From NCBI RefSeq assembly GCF_003206715.1, contig NZ_PZJU01000009.1, positions 1-46,716 of the forward strand: 46,716 bases of DNA, read 5' to 3'. Numbering within the stretch: position 1 is the stretch's first letter; the number at the start of each line of letters is the position of its first letter. Source of the DNA: Salinicola peritrichatus (GTDB taxonomy: Bacteria; Pseudomonadota; Gammaproteobacteria; Pseudomonadales; Halomonadaceae). Positions 8,912 to 16,650 of the stretch are shown one piece after another. The notes under the pieces are model-generated. The model worked only from the letters and a program-made list of their open reading frames with translations, did no database searches and was not told where the DNA came from. Position numbers and translations under genes: made by a program.

Positions 8912-9637
8912 ATGCCTCAGAGCAATTCTCAAACGAACATCAAGACCGAATGGATCGAAATCACCGCCGAGGACGGCAAGACCTTCAAGGCGTACCAAGC
9001 ATTGCCGCACAAGGGCAAGGGTCCCGGCATTCTGCTGATCCAGGAGATCTTCGGCGTCAACGGCCACATGCGGGGCGTCGCCGAGCAGTACGCCATGGAT
9101 GGCTATGCTGTGATCGTGCCCGACATGTTCTGGCGCGACGAGCCGGGCGTCGAGCTGGGCTATGACGGCGACGACTGGAAAGCCGCCGTGGCCCACAAGA
9201 AGGCGCTCGACTATCCGACGGCGATCAGCGACCTGCGTGCGGCGACCAAGGCACTGCGCGCCAGCCCCGTCTGCGAAGGTCCCATCGCTTCCGTGGGCTA
9301 CTGCATGGGTGGCGTCTTTTCCTATCTCTGCGCCCTGGATGCCGGCGTCGACGCCGCGATCTGCTACTACGCCGGCGGCGTGACCGAATACCTGCCGCGC
9401 GCCAACGAGCTCAAGGTGCCCGTCCAGTTCCATTTCGGCGCCGAGGACGACCATATTCCGCTCGAGCACGTCGAACAGACTCGCCAGGCGTTTGCCGATA
9501 ACCAGGATGTCGAAGTGCATCTCTACGGTGGCGCCGAGCACGGTTTCAACTGCTGGGCGCGGGCGAGCTACAACCAGCACGCCTCGGCATTGGCTCACGG
9601 TCGCACGTTGACGTTCCTCGCCAGCCACGCCGACTGA
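8912..9637 (+). CDS. Dienelactone hydrolase family protein
   Basis: Cytosolic alpha/beta hydrolase of 241 aa. The dienelactone-hydrolase features are all visible: the acidic loop QEIFGVN, the cysteine nucleophile in SVGYCMGG (about residue 132), the acid in GAEDDHIP and the histidine in GAEHGFNCW. The family hydrolyses dienelactones or related esters, and no chlorocatechol genes are nearby, so the physiological substrate is open. AAGGAG at about 8900 supports the start. The stop lies four bases from the end of the convergent monooxygenase gene. Confidence 0.93.
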   Translation: MPQSNSQTNIKTEWIEITAEDGKTFKAYQALPHKGKGPGILLIQEIFGVNGHMRGVAEQYAMDGYAVIVPDMFWRDEPGVELGYDGDDWKAAVAHKKALDYPTAISDLRAATKALRASPVCEGPIASVGYCMGGVFSYLCALDAGVDAAICYYAGGVTEYLPRANELKVPVQFHFGAEDDHIPLEHVEQTRQAFADNQDVEVHLYGGAEHGFNCWARASYNQHASALAHGRTLTFLASHAD

Positions 9638-9641
9638 ACGC

Positions 9642-10610
9642 TCAGTCGGTATGAAAGCGGGGTAACACCTGGGTGGCCAGCTCGTCGATGATGGCATCGG
9701 CTGGCCGCCCGTCGAGGCGCAGATTCAGCGATACGTGGTGAATGCCCATCCTCCTCTGCGCCTCCAGTACGTCGACCAGCCCCTTCCATCCCGTGCGGTA
9801 ACCGAGTTCGATCGGCGTCGCCGGCGCGTTCGGGTCGGCCGCGAGTTCGAGCCGCATCGCCTCGCCGAAGGCGCGAAACGCCCCCTGGGCGCTGCGTTCG
9901 ACCGCGCCGCGCCACATCCGGTAGCGATCCAGCTGTTGAGCGGGCTCACGGTGATAGGTCATCCAGCCGATGGCGTGACGGGCGATCCAGTTGACGCTCT
10001 GGCCCCCCGAACCCACCGCCAGCAGCGGTACCGGCGAAGACGGACGCGGGCGCAGCTCGAATGCCGGTGCGTCCGGCTCACACCGATCCGGCACCACAGC
10101 CGACGGCTGTGCCAGGGCTTGCGCGACCACCTCCCAGTGCTCGGCGAACAACCGCCGGCGCTCGTCGACATGCTCGCCGAAGGCGGCATATTCCGCTGGG
10201 CGGTCGCCGGAACCGAGGCCGAGTATGAAACGCCCCTGCGCCAGCGTCGCCACCGAAGCCGCGGCCTTGGCGACATGCAGCGGATGGCGCAGCGTCAACA
10301 CGATGGCGCCGCTGACCAGGACGATATGTCGGGTCTCCACCGCCAGCGCACCGAGCCAGCTCCAGGGATCGAGATGCCCCACAGGGTCGGGATAGTCATC
10401 GCTGTTGAGCGGCACGTCGCGAACCCACAATGCCCGGAAGCCGGCGTCATCGGCCAGGCGTGCCAGACGCCGCTGCTCCTCGGCATCGACTGTCGCCTGC
10501 CCGCTCGGCACCAGCGGTAGCGTCAGACCGATCGACAACCGGTCCGGCGCGAAAACCCGTCGGGCGATACTGCCGCTGGCTAGGCAATCGTTGGCAAGCG
10601 AGTGAGACAT
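9642..10610 (-). CDS. LLM-class flavin-dependent oxidoreductase (BA3436-type)
   Basis: Luciferase-like monooxygenase of 322 aa with a TIM-barrel fold. Typical pieces of this subgroup include RRVFAPDRLSIGLTLPL near the N-terminus, ALWVRDVPL, HPLHVAKAAASV and LGLGSGDRPAEYAAFG. Enzymes of the class use reduced flavin supplied by a separate reductase to oxidise organic substrates. The start at 10610 (MSHSLAND) has AAGGAT in front of it. It is divergent from a flavin reductase gene with only 47 bases between the two starts, which supports a two-component monooxygenase. The substrate is unknown. Confidence 0.88.
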   Translation of the reverse strand: MSHSLANDCLASGSIARRVFAPDRLSIGLTLPLVPSGQATVDAEEQRRLARLADDAGFRALWVRDVPLNSDDYPDPVGHLDPWSWLGALAVETRHIVLVSGAIVLTLRHPLHVAKAAASVATLAQGRFILGLGSGDRPAEYAAFGEHVDERRRLFAEHWEVVAQALAQPSAVVPDRCEPDAPAFELRPRPSSPVPLLAVGSGGQSVNWIARHAIGWMTYHREPAQQLDRYRMWRGAVERSAQGAFRAFGEAMRLELAADPNAPATPIELGYRTGWKGLVDVLEAQRRMGIHHVSLNLRLDGRPADAIIDELATQVLPRFHTD

Positions 10611-10657
10611 ATGGCTATCCTTCAACACCTCGATCCGCTATCAGGAAATCATTTCGC

Positions 10658-11278
10658 ATGCCCGAAAACGCGCACTTCTACGAACCGAGCCTCGGCCACG
10701 GCCTGCCTCACGATCCGTTCAACGCCATCGTCGGCCCGCGTCCCATCGGCTGGATCTCCTCCCAGGATCGGGAGGGCCAGCGGAATCTGGCACCCTACAG
10801 CTTCTTCAACGGCTTCAATTACACGCCGCCGATCGTCGGATTCGCCAGCGTCGGCTACAAGGATAGCGTGCGCAACATCGAGGCGACCGGCGAATTCTGC
10901 TGGCAACTGGCGACCCGTCCGCTGGCCGAACCGATGAACGCCAGTTGCGCGACGGTCGCGTCGGACGTCGATGAATTCGAACTCGCCGGTCTCACCCCGG
11001 CGCCGTCCCGCGTGGTGAGCGTACCTCACGTCAAGGAAGCGCGGGTGGTGTTCGAGTGCAAGCTGACCCAGACCATCCAGCTGCAGTCGGCGGCCGGCGA
11101 CAAGCTCGATACCTGGATGGTACTGGGGGAAGTGGTCGGCGTGCACATCGACCCGACCCTGCTGATCGACGGCATCTACCAGACCGCCGACGCCCGCCCG
11201 ATACTGCGCGGCGGCGGCTCGGCGGACTATTTCGAGATCAGTGAGGCATACAAGTTCAAGATGGCGCGACCACGCTAG
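10658..11278 (+). CDS. Flavin reductase family protein (FMN-binding split barrel)
   Basis: Protein of 206 aa from the flavin reductase/DIM6-NTAB family. Visible family segments are VGPRPIGWISSQD, APYSFFNGFNYTPPIVGF and the NIEATGEFCWQL stretch, which together form the flavin-binding split barrel. The frame is open far upstream, but the ATG at 10658 begins the conserved sequence and has AGGAA upstream. It most likely supplies reduced FMN to the divergent luciferase-like monooxygenase; this pairing is inferred from position. Confidence 0.9.
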   Translation: MPENAHFYEPSLGHGLPHDPFNAIVGPRPIGWISSQDREGQRNLAPYSFFNGFNYTPPIVGFASVGYKDSVRNIEATGEFCWQLATRPLAEPMNASCATVASDVDEFELAGLTPAPSRVVSVPHVKEARVVFECKLTQTIQLQSAAGDKLDTWMVLGEVVGVHIDPTLLIDGIYQTADARPILRGGGSADYFEISEAYKFKMARPR

Positions 11279-11349
11279 GCGCGGCACTGCCCATCCCAGG
11301 CGGCATGTTAGAATTCGTCTCTCCATCGAACGGCTGAAGCAAGGGCGCC

Positions 11350-12912
11350 ATGTCTCTCGAAGAACTGCATCTCAACCTGCGCAACCTCGCTCCCGAGGAC
11401 TATCCGCAGCTCAAGCGGCTGATGGATGCCGTGTACGACGACATCGGTGGTGCCTGGTCGAAACTCACCATCGACAAGCTGATCAGCGAATTTCCCGATG
11501 GTCAGATCATCGTCGAGGACGACGGCAAGATCGTCGGCGTCGCGCTGACGGTGCAGGTGAACTACGAACGTTTTTCCAACCCGCACAAATACGACGAGCT
11601 GATCGGCCATCGCGAGATCATTCTCAACGATCCCGAGGGGGACGCGCTCTACGGTCTCGACGTGCTGATCGACCCCGCCTATCGTGGTTACCGGCTCGGC
11701 CGACGCCTCTATGAAGCGCGCAAGGATCTGTGCCGCTCGATGAACCTGCGGGCGATCCTCGCCGGCGGCCGCATCCCCGGCTATCACCAGCACGCCGAGG
11801 AGATGTCGCCGACCGAGTACATCGAGCGAGTGGCGCGCAAGGAATTCCACGATCCGATCCTGTCGTTCCAGTTGGCCAACGACTTCCTGGTCAAGCGGCT
11901 GTTGAAGAAATATCTGCCCGAAGATGAGAAATCGATGGGCTACGCCACCCTGCTGGAATGGAACAACATCCTCTACGAGCCGGCCAGCCGGGTGATCGAG
12001 ACGCCGCGCACCCAGGTTCGCGTCGGTGCCGTGCAGTGGCAGATGCGCGAGTTCGATTCGGTGGAGTCGGTACTCCAACAGGTGGAGTTCTATGTCGATG
12101 CGATCTCCGACTATCAGAGCGATTTCGCCGTCTTCCCCGAGCTGTTCAACACCCCGCTGATGGCGCTCACCGACCAGACCGATCAGGTCGAGGCGATCCA
12201 GTTCCTGGCCGGTTTCACCGAACGCTTCAAGACCGAAATCTCGCGCATGGCCGTCTCCTACAACATCAATATCGTCGCCGGCTCCATGGTCGAGATCGGC
12301 GAGGACGGCAAGCTCTACAACGTCTCCTACCTTTGCCACCGGGACGGCGAGATCGATCGCCAGGCCAAGCTGCACATCACTCCGCAGGAACGCCGCGACT
12401 GGGTGGTCGAGGGCGGCGACGAACTGCAGGTGTTCGAGACCGATGCCGGCCGCGTCGGCATCCTGATCTGCTACGACGTCGAGTTCCCGGAACTGCCGCG
12501 GCTGCTTGCCGAGCAGGACATGGACATCCTGATCGTGCCGTTCTGGACCGACACCAAGAACAGCTACCTGCGCGTGCGCCATTGCGCCCAGGCACGGGCG
12601 ATCGAGAACGAGTGCTACGTGGTCGTCTGCGGCAGCGTCGGCAACGTGCCGTCGATCGAGAACCTCGACATTCAGTATGCCCAGTCATCGGTGTTCTCGC
12701 CGTCGGACTTCGCCTTCCCGCACGATGCGGTACTGTCGGAAACCACGCCCAACACCGAGATGGTGATGTTCTCCGACCTCGACCTGACCAAGCTCAAGCT
12801 GGTGCGTGCCGAAGGCGCGGTGACCAACCTCAAGGATCGTCGTCTGGACCTCTACGACCTGCGCCTGCGCGACTGGTCTTGGAAGTCCGGGGCCCGTCAA
12901 GAAGAAAGCTAA
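11350..12912 (+). CDS. GNAT acetyltransferase-carbon-nitrogen hydrolase fusion
   Basis: Two-domain protein of 520 aa. Residues 1 to about 210 form a GNAT-type N-acyltransferase domain, with the acetyl-CoA loop near AYRGYRLGRRLYEARKDL. Residues about 225-515 are a nitrilase-superfamily amidohydrolase with the Glu-Lys-Cys triad: FAVFPELFN, RQAKLHITPQER and ILICYDVEFPEL. Such fusions are widespread and usually uncharacterised; both an acyl-transfer and an amide-hydrolysis step on one metabolite are plausible. A TAGAAT -10-like box lies at 11309-11314. The next gene, mtfA, starts 18 bases downstream and is probably co-transcribed. Confidence 0.92.
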   Translation: MSLEELHLNLRNLAPEDYPQLKRLMDAVYDDIGGAWSKLTIDKLISEFPDGQIIVEDDGKIVGVALTVQVNYERFSNPHKYDELIGHREIILNDPEGDALYGLDVLIDPAYRGYRLGRRLYEARKDLCRSMNLRAILAGGRIPGYHQHAEEMSPTEYIERVARKEFHDPILSFQLANDFLVKRLLKKYLPEDEKSMGYATLLEWNNILYEPASRVIETPRTQVRVGAVQWQMREFDSVESVLQQVEFYVDAISDYQSDFAVFPELFNTPLMALTDQTDQVEAIQFLAGFTERFKTEISRMAVSYNINIVAGSMVEIGEDGKLYNVSYLCHRDGEIDRQAKLHITPQERRDWVVEGGDELQVFETDAGRVGILICYDVEFPELPRLLAEQDMDILIVPFWTDTKNSYLRVRHCAQARAIENECYVVVCGSVGNVPSIENLDIQYAQSSVFSPSDFAFPHDAVLSETTPNTEMVMFSDLDLTKLKLVRAEGAVTNLKDRRLDLYDLRLRDWSWKSGARQEES

Positions 12913-12930
12913 GCGGAAGAGAGCTGAAGC

Positions 12931-13746
12931 ATGGCTTGGTGGCACCGTCGGCGCGAGGCGCGACGTCTCGCGCGTCATCCCTTCGATCCCGAGGCGTGGA
13001 GAGCCGTACGTCATGCCGTGCCGTTGCTGGCCGATCTCGAAGACTTCGATGCCGAACGCCTCGGTCCGCGCGCCTGGCAACTGCTGCATACCAAGCACTG
13101 GGTGGCCGGCGACGGGGTCGAGTTCGACGCCTCCGCGCAGCTCGCCATCGCCGCCCAGGCCTGCCTGCTGACGCTCGGTTGGGATGAGCAGGACGCGCAG
13201 GCGGCATTCGCCAATGTGCATGACATCATCCTGCTGCCGGATGCGTTTCACCGCCGGGTCGAAGAGATGGACGAAGCCGGCGTGGTCCACGAGTACGACG
13301 ACGAACGCGCCGGCGAGACTTCCTGGCGCGGGCCGGTGGCGCTGGCGATTCCCGATATCGACAACAGCGGCGATTACAGCGGCTACAACGTCATCATTCA
13401 TGAGTTCACCCACAAGCTCGACCTGGGCAACTCGCAGGATGTCGACGGCTTCCCGCCGCTGGCCGCCGCGAGCGACGTCACCTCACGGGAGTGGCATCGC
13501 GTCTTCACCCACGTCTGGGACGACCTGCAAGCCCACATCGCCCGCGACGAACCCACCCCCATCGACGACTACGCCGCCACCCACCCCGGCGAGTGCTTCG
13601 CGGTGTGCTGCGAGCTGTTTTTTACGGCGCCGGATCAACTGATCGAGGTCTATCCCGATCTTTACGATCTGCTGAAGCGGTATTTTGGGCAGGACCCGCT
13701 GGCGCGGTTGCAGCGGCGGCAGGCGGCTGGGACCGATAGACCGTAA
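12931..13746 (+). CDS. mtfA: Zinc-dependent peptidase MtfA (M90 family)
   Basis: Protein of 271 aa, matching the length of E. coli MtfA (about 265 aa). The zinc-binding HExxH is present as HEFTHKLD, followed by the conserved LGNSQDVDGFPPL region and the downstream YAATHPGECFAVCCELFF segment that supplies the third ligand. In enterobacteria MtfA binds the repressor Mlc and so affects glucose PTS expression; whether Mlc exists here is unknown. A GGAAGAGAG-type ribosome site precedes the start. It probably forms an operon with the upstream fusion gene. Confidence 0.93.
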   Translation: MAWWHRRREARRLARHPFDPEAWRAVRHAVPLLADLEDFDAERLGPRAWQLLHTKHWVAGDGVEFDASAQLAIAAQACLLTLGWDEQDAQAAFANVHDIILLPDAFHRRVEEMDEAGVVHEYDDERAGETSWRGPVALAIPDIDNSGDYSGYNVIIHEFTHKLDLGNSQDVDGFPPLAAASDVTSREWHRVFTHVWDDLQAHIARDEPTPIDDYAATHPGECFAVCCELFFTAPDQLIEVYPDLYDLLKRYFGQDPLARLQRRQAAGTDRP

Positions 13747-13759
13747 GACCCAGGAAGGC

Positions 13760-13936
13760 ACCATCCCCACTAGCGGAGTTCGGCTGGCTTATTTCGCGAC
13801 CGAAGAAGGGCCTGGTGGCTTCATTTATGAACTCGCCGATCTTTTAGAGCCCGGCCAGTACGAGCGTGTCCAGGGAATTGCGCAGGCGGCGAAGATATGG
13901 GATGGCAAGCAGGCTGCCCATGAGATCAAAGCATAA
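13760..13936 (+). pseudogene. 3' remnant of a gene, resembling a VOC-family protein C-terminus
   Basis: The frame ending at 13936 encodes VRLAYFATEEGPGGFIYELA, then DLLEPGQYERVQGI and a short tail. This looks like the last strand and C-terminal helix of a vicinal-oxygen-chelate (glyoxalase-like) protein. No N-terminal domain or plausible start precedes it; the open frame runs back into mtfA in the wrong phase. It is read as the leftover 3' end of a gene at the left edge of a scarred region. The family assignment comes from motif recall and is tentative. Confidence 0.4.
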
Positions 13937-14001
13937 CAACGCACTTGAGAGCGACCAGCCAGACCGGCGCCTCAGCGCAGCGCTGTGCCAATCCACACTG
14001 A

Positions 14002-14029
14002 AAGTCCGCTTCTGGCCGAAAGCGGACTT
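14002..14029. repeat. Perfect 10-bp-arm palindrome containing the TCCGCTT/AAGCGGA core
   Basis: AAGTCCGCTT and AAGCGGACTT form a perfect ten-base inverted repeat around an eight-base loop (CTGGCCGA). Palindromes with this core recur in extragenic DNA of many proteobacteria, where their accidental translation gives strings such as VRFWPKAD. Only one copy is in the window. There is no clear T-tract after it, so it is not read as a terminator. Confidence 0.65.
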
Positions 14030-14146
14030 GGCAATTAATCAACTTACCTGCCACCAGGCCATCCAAAAAGGCTATCTCGGCCGGCGACCGGCACTGAAGA
14101 CGTACAACCCGAGTTTCAGCTTCGGTCAGAAGTTTGCCGTGGATGC

Positions 14147-14489
14147 CTACTTCATAACCGCCAGCACACGCCGAAACTCCTCCCGCCAAGCCTCGGCATG
14201 CCGCGCTGGGGTGGCGGTAAGCCGCCCCAGTTCCATCGCCAGATCGAAGAAGCCCTGCGCCGGTAGCCTTCCCCGTGCCGGCTGACGACCAGCACGGCGA
14301 TGAATGGCCGGTTCTGTTGTGCATCCTCGCGCATCAGGATTCTCAGTGCCTGCGCCACGGGCTGGATGGTGCGTGGCGGGTGTAGCTCCAATGCCTCGGC
14401 AAGTTGCTGGTAGGTCAGCGGTAGGGCTTCGCGAGGCGCTGCCTTGAGAAGCGGCGAATCTGAATGGGCAGTGACTGATTCTCGGTCAT
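14147..14489 (-). pseudogene. Frameshifted small hypothetical gene (about 113 codons)
   Basis: Reading from an ATG at 14489, MTENQSLPIQIR runs out of phase. A plus-or-minus one shift restores LLKAAPREALPLTYQQLAEA and then HPPRTIQPVAQALRILMRED. A second shift near 14250 (after VSRHGEG) restores LPAQGFFDLAMELGRL and ends WREEFRRVLAVMK plus stop. The rebuilt protein has consistent coding character and resembles short conserved hypothetical proteins of alphaproteobacteria and gammaproteobacteria; no function is known to me. The start lies five bases after the stop of the YciI fragment, so the two were probably once an operon. Confidence 0.65.
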
Positions 14490-14494
14490 GATTC

Positions 14495-14649
14495 TCAGGC
14501 GTTCGGGTCGAAGAGTTTCACTTCGCGGATATCGACGTGCTCCCACACCCGCCCGGTCATGTAAGGCTAGGTTTCGAGCCAGGCATCCAGATCCTGTTGT
14601 TCGGTAAAGCTGAGCCGTGGCACCAGGTACTCATCCGTGCCAGAATTGA
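14495..14649 (-). pseudogene. C-terminal half of a YciI-family protein, with an in-frame stop
   Basis: The minus-strand frame reads GTDEYLVPRLSFTEQQDLDA, then WLET, a TAG stop (14567-14569), and PYMTGRVWEHVDIREVKLFD followed by PNA and TGA. The LDAW...DPY/QPY...TGxVWE...I pattern is the C-terminal half of YciI-like ferredoxin-fold proteins. The N-terminal half is missing. A YciI gene lacking exactly this end lies on the same strand at 15202-15438, with the toxin-antitoxin pair in between. The TAG replaces a likely CAG (Gln). Non-functional. Confidence 0.7.
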
Positions 14650-14676
14650 ATGGTATGTCAACGAGAGGTCTCTTCC

Positions 14677-14901
14677 ATGAATCTTCAGAAAATTGAAGAC
14701 GAGGCGCTCCATCTCCCCAAGGAGGAACGGGCACAATTGGTCCAGCGACTGGTGTTGAGCCTGGAGTCTCCGTCAGAAGAAGAGCTCAGGTCCGACTGGC
14801 TGCTTGAGGCTCGACGCAGGGCCGAAGAGCTAGATAGTGGCTCGGTTCAGGCTGTGTCCGGTGAGGATGTTATGAGGAAGGCCAAAGCTCTGATCAAATG
14901 A
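14677..14901 (+). CDS. Type II antitoxin, addiction-module component family
   Basis: Small acidic protein of 74 aa: MNLQKIEDEALHLPKEERAQ, then LVQRLVLSLE and a charged C-terminal tail. This is the pattern of the addiction-module component family (Unstab_antitox, TIGR02574-like) that pairs with ParE/RelE toxins. The ATG at 14677 has GAGAGG upstream and is preferred over an ATG at 14650. The stop overlaps the toxin start by four bases (ATGA), so translation is probably coupled. Antitoxins of this family usually repress their own promoter. Confidence 0.85.
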   Translation: MNLQKIEDEALHLPKEERAQLVQRLVLSLESPSEEELRSDWLLEARRRAEELDSGSVQAVSGEDVMRKAKALIK

Positions 14902-15191
14902 ATTATTCTTTTCACCCGGCAGCGGAAGCCGAGTTCCTGGAATCAGTTGGTTATTACGAATCAAAGGTTCCGGGATTGGGTGGTGCCTTCATGGAGGAAT
15001 TCGAAGCCTTGGCTAAATTAGTTGGCGAGTCACCAAAAGCCTGGCAAGTGGAGTTGTCTCCAGATATTCGTAGAGCACCCCTTCACCGATTTCCGCTATC
15101 CATCGTTTACCGAGAAAAGTCTGATGGCTTTCAAGTTCTGGCGGTTGCCCATGACCGGCGACGTCCGCAGTACTGGCTTGGCAGGCTTTAA
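14898..15191 (+). CDS. RelE/ParE-family toxin
   Basis: Protein of 97 aa from the RelE/ParE superfamily. It begins MNYSFHPAAEAEFLESVGYY, has the central helix GLGGAFMEEFEAL, and ends with RRAPLHRFPLSIVYREK followed by AVAHDRRRPQYW. This arrangement (YxFHPxAxxE, RxxxxxxFPyxIvY, hxxRxPxYW) is typical of ParE-like toxins that act on gyrase or RelE-like mRNA endonucleases; the target is not decided by the sequence. It follows the antitoxin with a four-base overlap. The module sits exactly where a yciI gene is split. Confidence 0.85.
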   Translation: MNYSFHPAAEAEFLESVGYYESKVPGLGGAFMEEFEALAKLVGESPKAWQVELSPDIRRAPLHRFPLSIVYREKSDGFQVLAVAHDRRRPQYWLGRL

Positions 15192-15201
15192 CCAGGACTA
15201 C

Positions 15202-15438
15202 CTATTTTTCCAATAGGGAAATTGGCCAGGCATCCAGCTCCTGCCTGTCGGCAAAGCGAAAGTGAACGCTGGAGCCGATCATCTTGCCGTCATCGTTCAG
15301 GATCGCGCCGCCACTGATAAATTTCCCCTGCTTGGCGAGCTCACGAACTCCTGCCAAATGCGCTTCGCGATGGGCCAGCCGGCGTTCGAGCGCTTCATCG
15401 TCCGTGTAGTCATAGGCCACTATGACGTACTGTTTCAT
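15202..15438 (-). CDS. YciI-family protein, C-terminally truncated
   Basis: The first 73 or so residues follow the YciI family: MKQYVIVAYDYTDDEALERR, REAHLAGVRELAKQGKFISG, GAILNDDGKMIGSS and RQELDAW. After LDAW the family would continue into a DPY...TG.VW... strand, but here the frame runs into PISLLEK and stops. The product is 78 aa instead of about 95-100. AGGAG precedes the ATG at 15438, so the stub may still be translated. A short inverted repeat, CCTATT-tttcc-AATAGG (15201-15217), covers the foreign tail. Probably inactive. Confidence 0.75.
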   Translation of the reverse strand: MKQYVIVAYDYTDDEALERRLAHREAHLAGVRELAKQGKFISGGAILNDDGKMIGSSVHFRFADRQELDAWPISLLEK

Positions 15439-15624
15439 GCGGTACTCCTGTCGTTTCGTGGTTCATCGAAGGTGACTCGCATCATGCGTCAGCCCCCGTG
15501 ACGAAACAAATCTGTCTTGACGGTACAATCTCTCCAATTCCACAGAAGGTAGGTGCTGAGCCGATAGTCACTGAACGTCACGAACATTTCACTCTGATCA
15601 CAACGTACAAAAGGCCAAATTCCC

Positions 15625-16647
15625 ATGATCGATCTTCGCAGCGATACCGTCACCCGCCCCAGCGCCGCGATGCGTCAGGCAATGTTCGATGCACCATTGG
15701 GCGATGACGTCTGGGGCGACGATCCCAGCGTCCAACGACTACAGGACTACATCGCCGAGCGTACCGGCAAGGCGGCGGCGCTGTTCTTCCCTTCCGGTAC
15801 CCAGAGCAATCTGGTGGCGCTGCTGAGCCATTGCCAGCGCGGCGACGAGTATATCGTCGGCCAGCAGGCGCATACCTATCGCCTGGAAGGCGGCGGCGCG
15901 GCGGTCCTGGGCGGCATTCAGCCGCAGCCGATCGAGAATGAAGCGGACGGTTCGCTGCCGCTGGCGAAGATCGAGGCGGCGGTCAAGCCGATCGACCCAC
16001 ACTTCGCGCGCACGCGCCTGCTGACGCTGGAGAATACCTTCCACGGCCAGGTGCTGGATGCCGATTATGTCGAAGCGGCCACTGCCCTGGCGCGGCGTCA
16101 TGGCCTGGCGACGCATCTGGATGGCGCGCGGATCGGCAACGCCGCGGCTGCGACCGGTGCCGGCCTGGAAGCCTTGTGCGCGCCGTTCGATACGGTGTCG
16201 ATCTGCTGCTCCAAAGGGCTGGGCGCACCGGCGGGCACGCTGCTCGTGGGGCCGGCCGAGTTCATCGAGACGGCACGGCGCTGGCGCAAGGTGGTCGGTG
16301 GCGGCATGCGCCAGGTCGGTATGCTGGCGGCCGCCTGCGAATACGCCCTGGAGCATCACCTGCCGCAATTGACGGAAGATCACGCCAAGGCCGAGCGCCT
16401 GGCCGAAGGTCTTGCCGGTATCGACGGCATTACGGTGACCTCGCAGGCCACCAACATGGTGTTCGTCGAGTTCACGCGCCCGGCATTCGACCCGGCTCGT
16501 CTGCATGAGTGGCTGGAAGAGCGCGACATCCTCGTCGGTGCGCTCTACGCCCCGCGCTTCGTCACCCATCGCGATGTCTCGATGGCCGATATCGACCGCG
16601 TGATCGCCGCGTTCGGGGATTATTTCCCGGTGCGGGAACTTGCCTGA
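15625..16647 (+). CDS. ltaE: Low-specificity L-threonine aldolase
   Basis: PLP-dependent fold-type I enzyme of 340 aa that cleaves L-threonine or L-allo-threonine to glycine and acetaldehyde. The N-terminus MIDLRSDTVTRPS is diagnostic. GDDVWGDDPSVQRLQ, the HLDGARIGNAA segment (PLP-ring aspartate) and CCSKGLGAPAG with the Schiff-base lysine are all present, and the length fits the family. Its end lies four bases from the end of the convergent secreted-protein gene. No operon partner is evident. Confidence 0.95.
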   Translation: MIDLRSDTVTRPSAAMRQAMFDAPLGDDVWGDDPSVQRLQDYIAERTGKAAALFFPSGTQSNLVALLSHCQRGDEYIVGQQAHTYRLEGGGAAVLGGIQPQPIENEADGSLPLAKIEAAVKPIDPHFARTRLLTLENTFHGQVLDADYVEAATALARRHGLATHLDGARIGNAAAATGAGLEALCAPFDTVSICCSKGLGAPAGTLLVGPAEFIETARRWRKVVGGGMRQVGMLAAACEYALEHHLPQLTEDHAKAERLAEGLAGIDGITVTSQATNMVFVEFTRPAFDPARLHEWLEERDILVGALYAPRFVTHRDVSMADIDRVIAAFGDYFPVRELA

Positions 16648-16650
16648 GAT

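Noticed and set aside
13866-14285. 139-codon plus-strand frame with the VRFWPKAD string
   Set aside because: This string comes from translating the extragenic palindrome at 14002; the rest is antisense to a frameshifted gene.
14677-15191. Transposon or integron carrying the toxin-antitoxin module
   Set aside because: No transposase, terminal inverted repeats, attC-like site or target duplication was seen; the join looks like a short-homology replacement.
15201-15217. CCTATT-tttcc-AATAGG as a terminator of the toxin gene
   Set aside because: A six-base AT-rich stem with no following T-tract; too weak to call, though noted as part of the junction tail.
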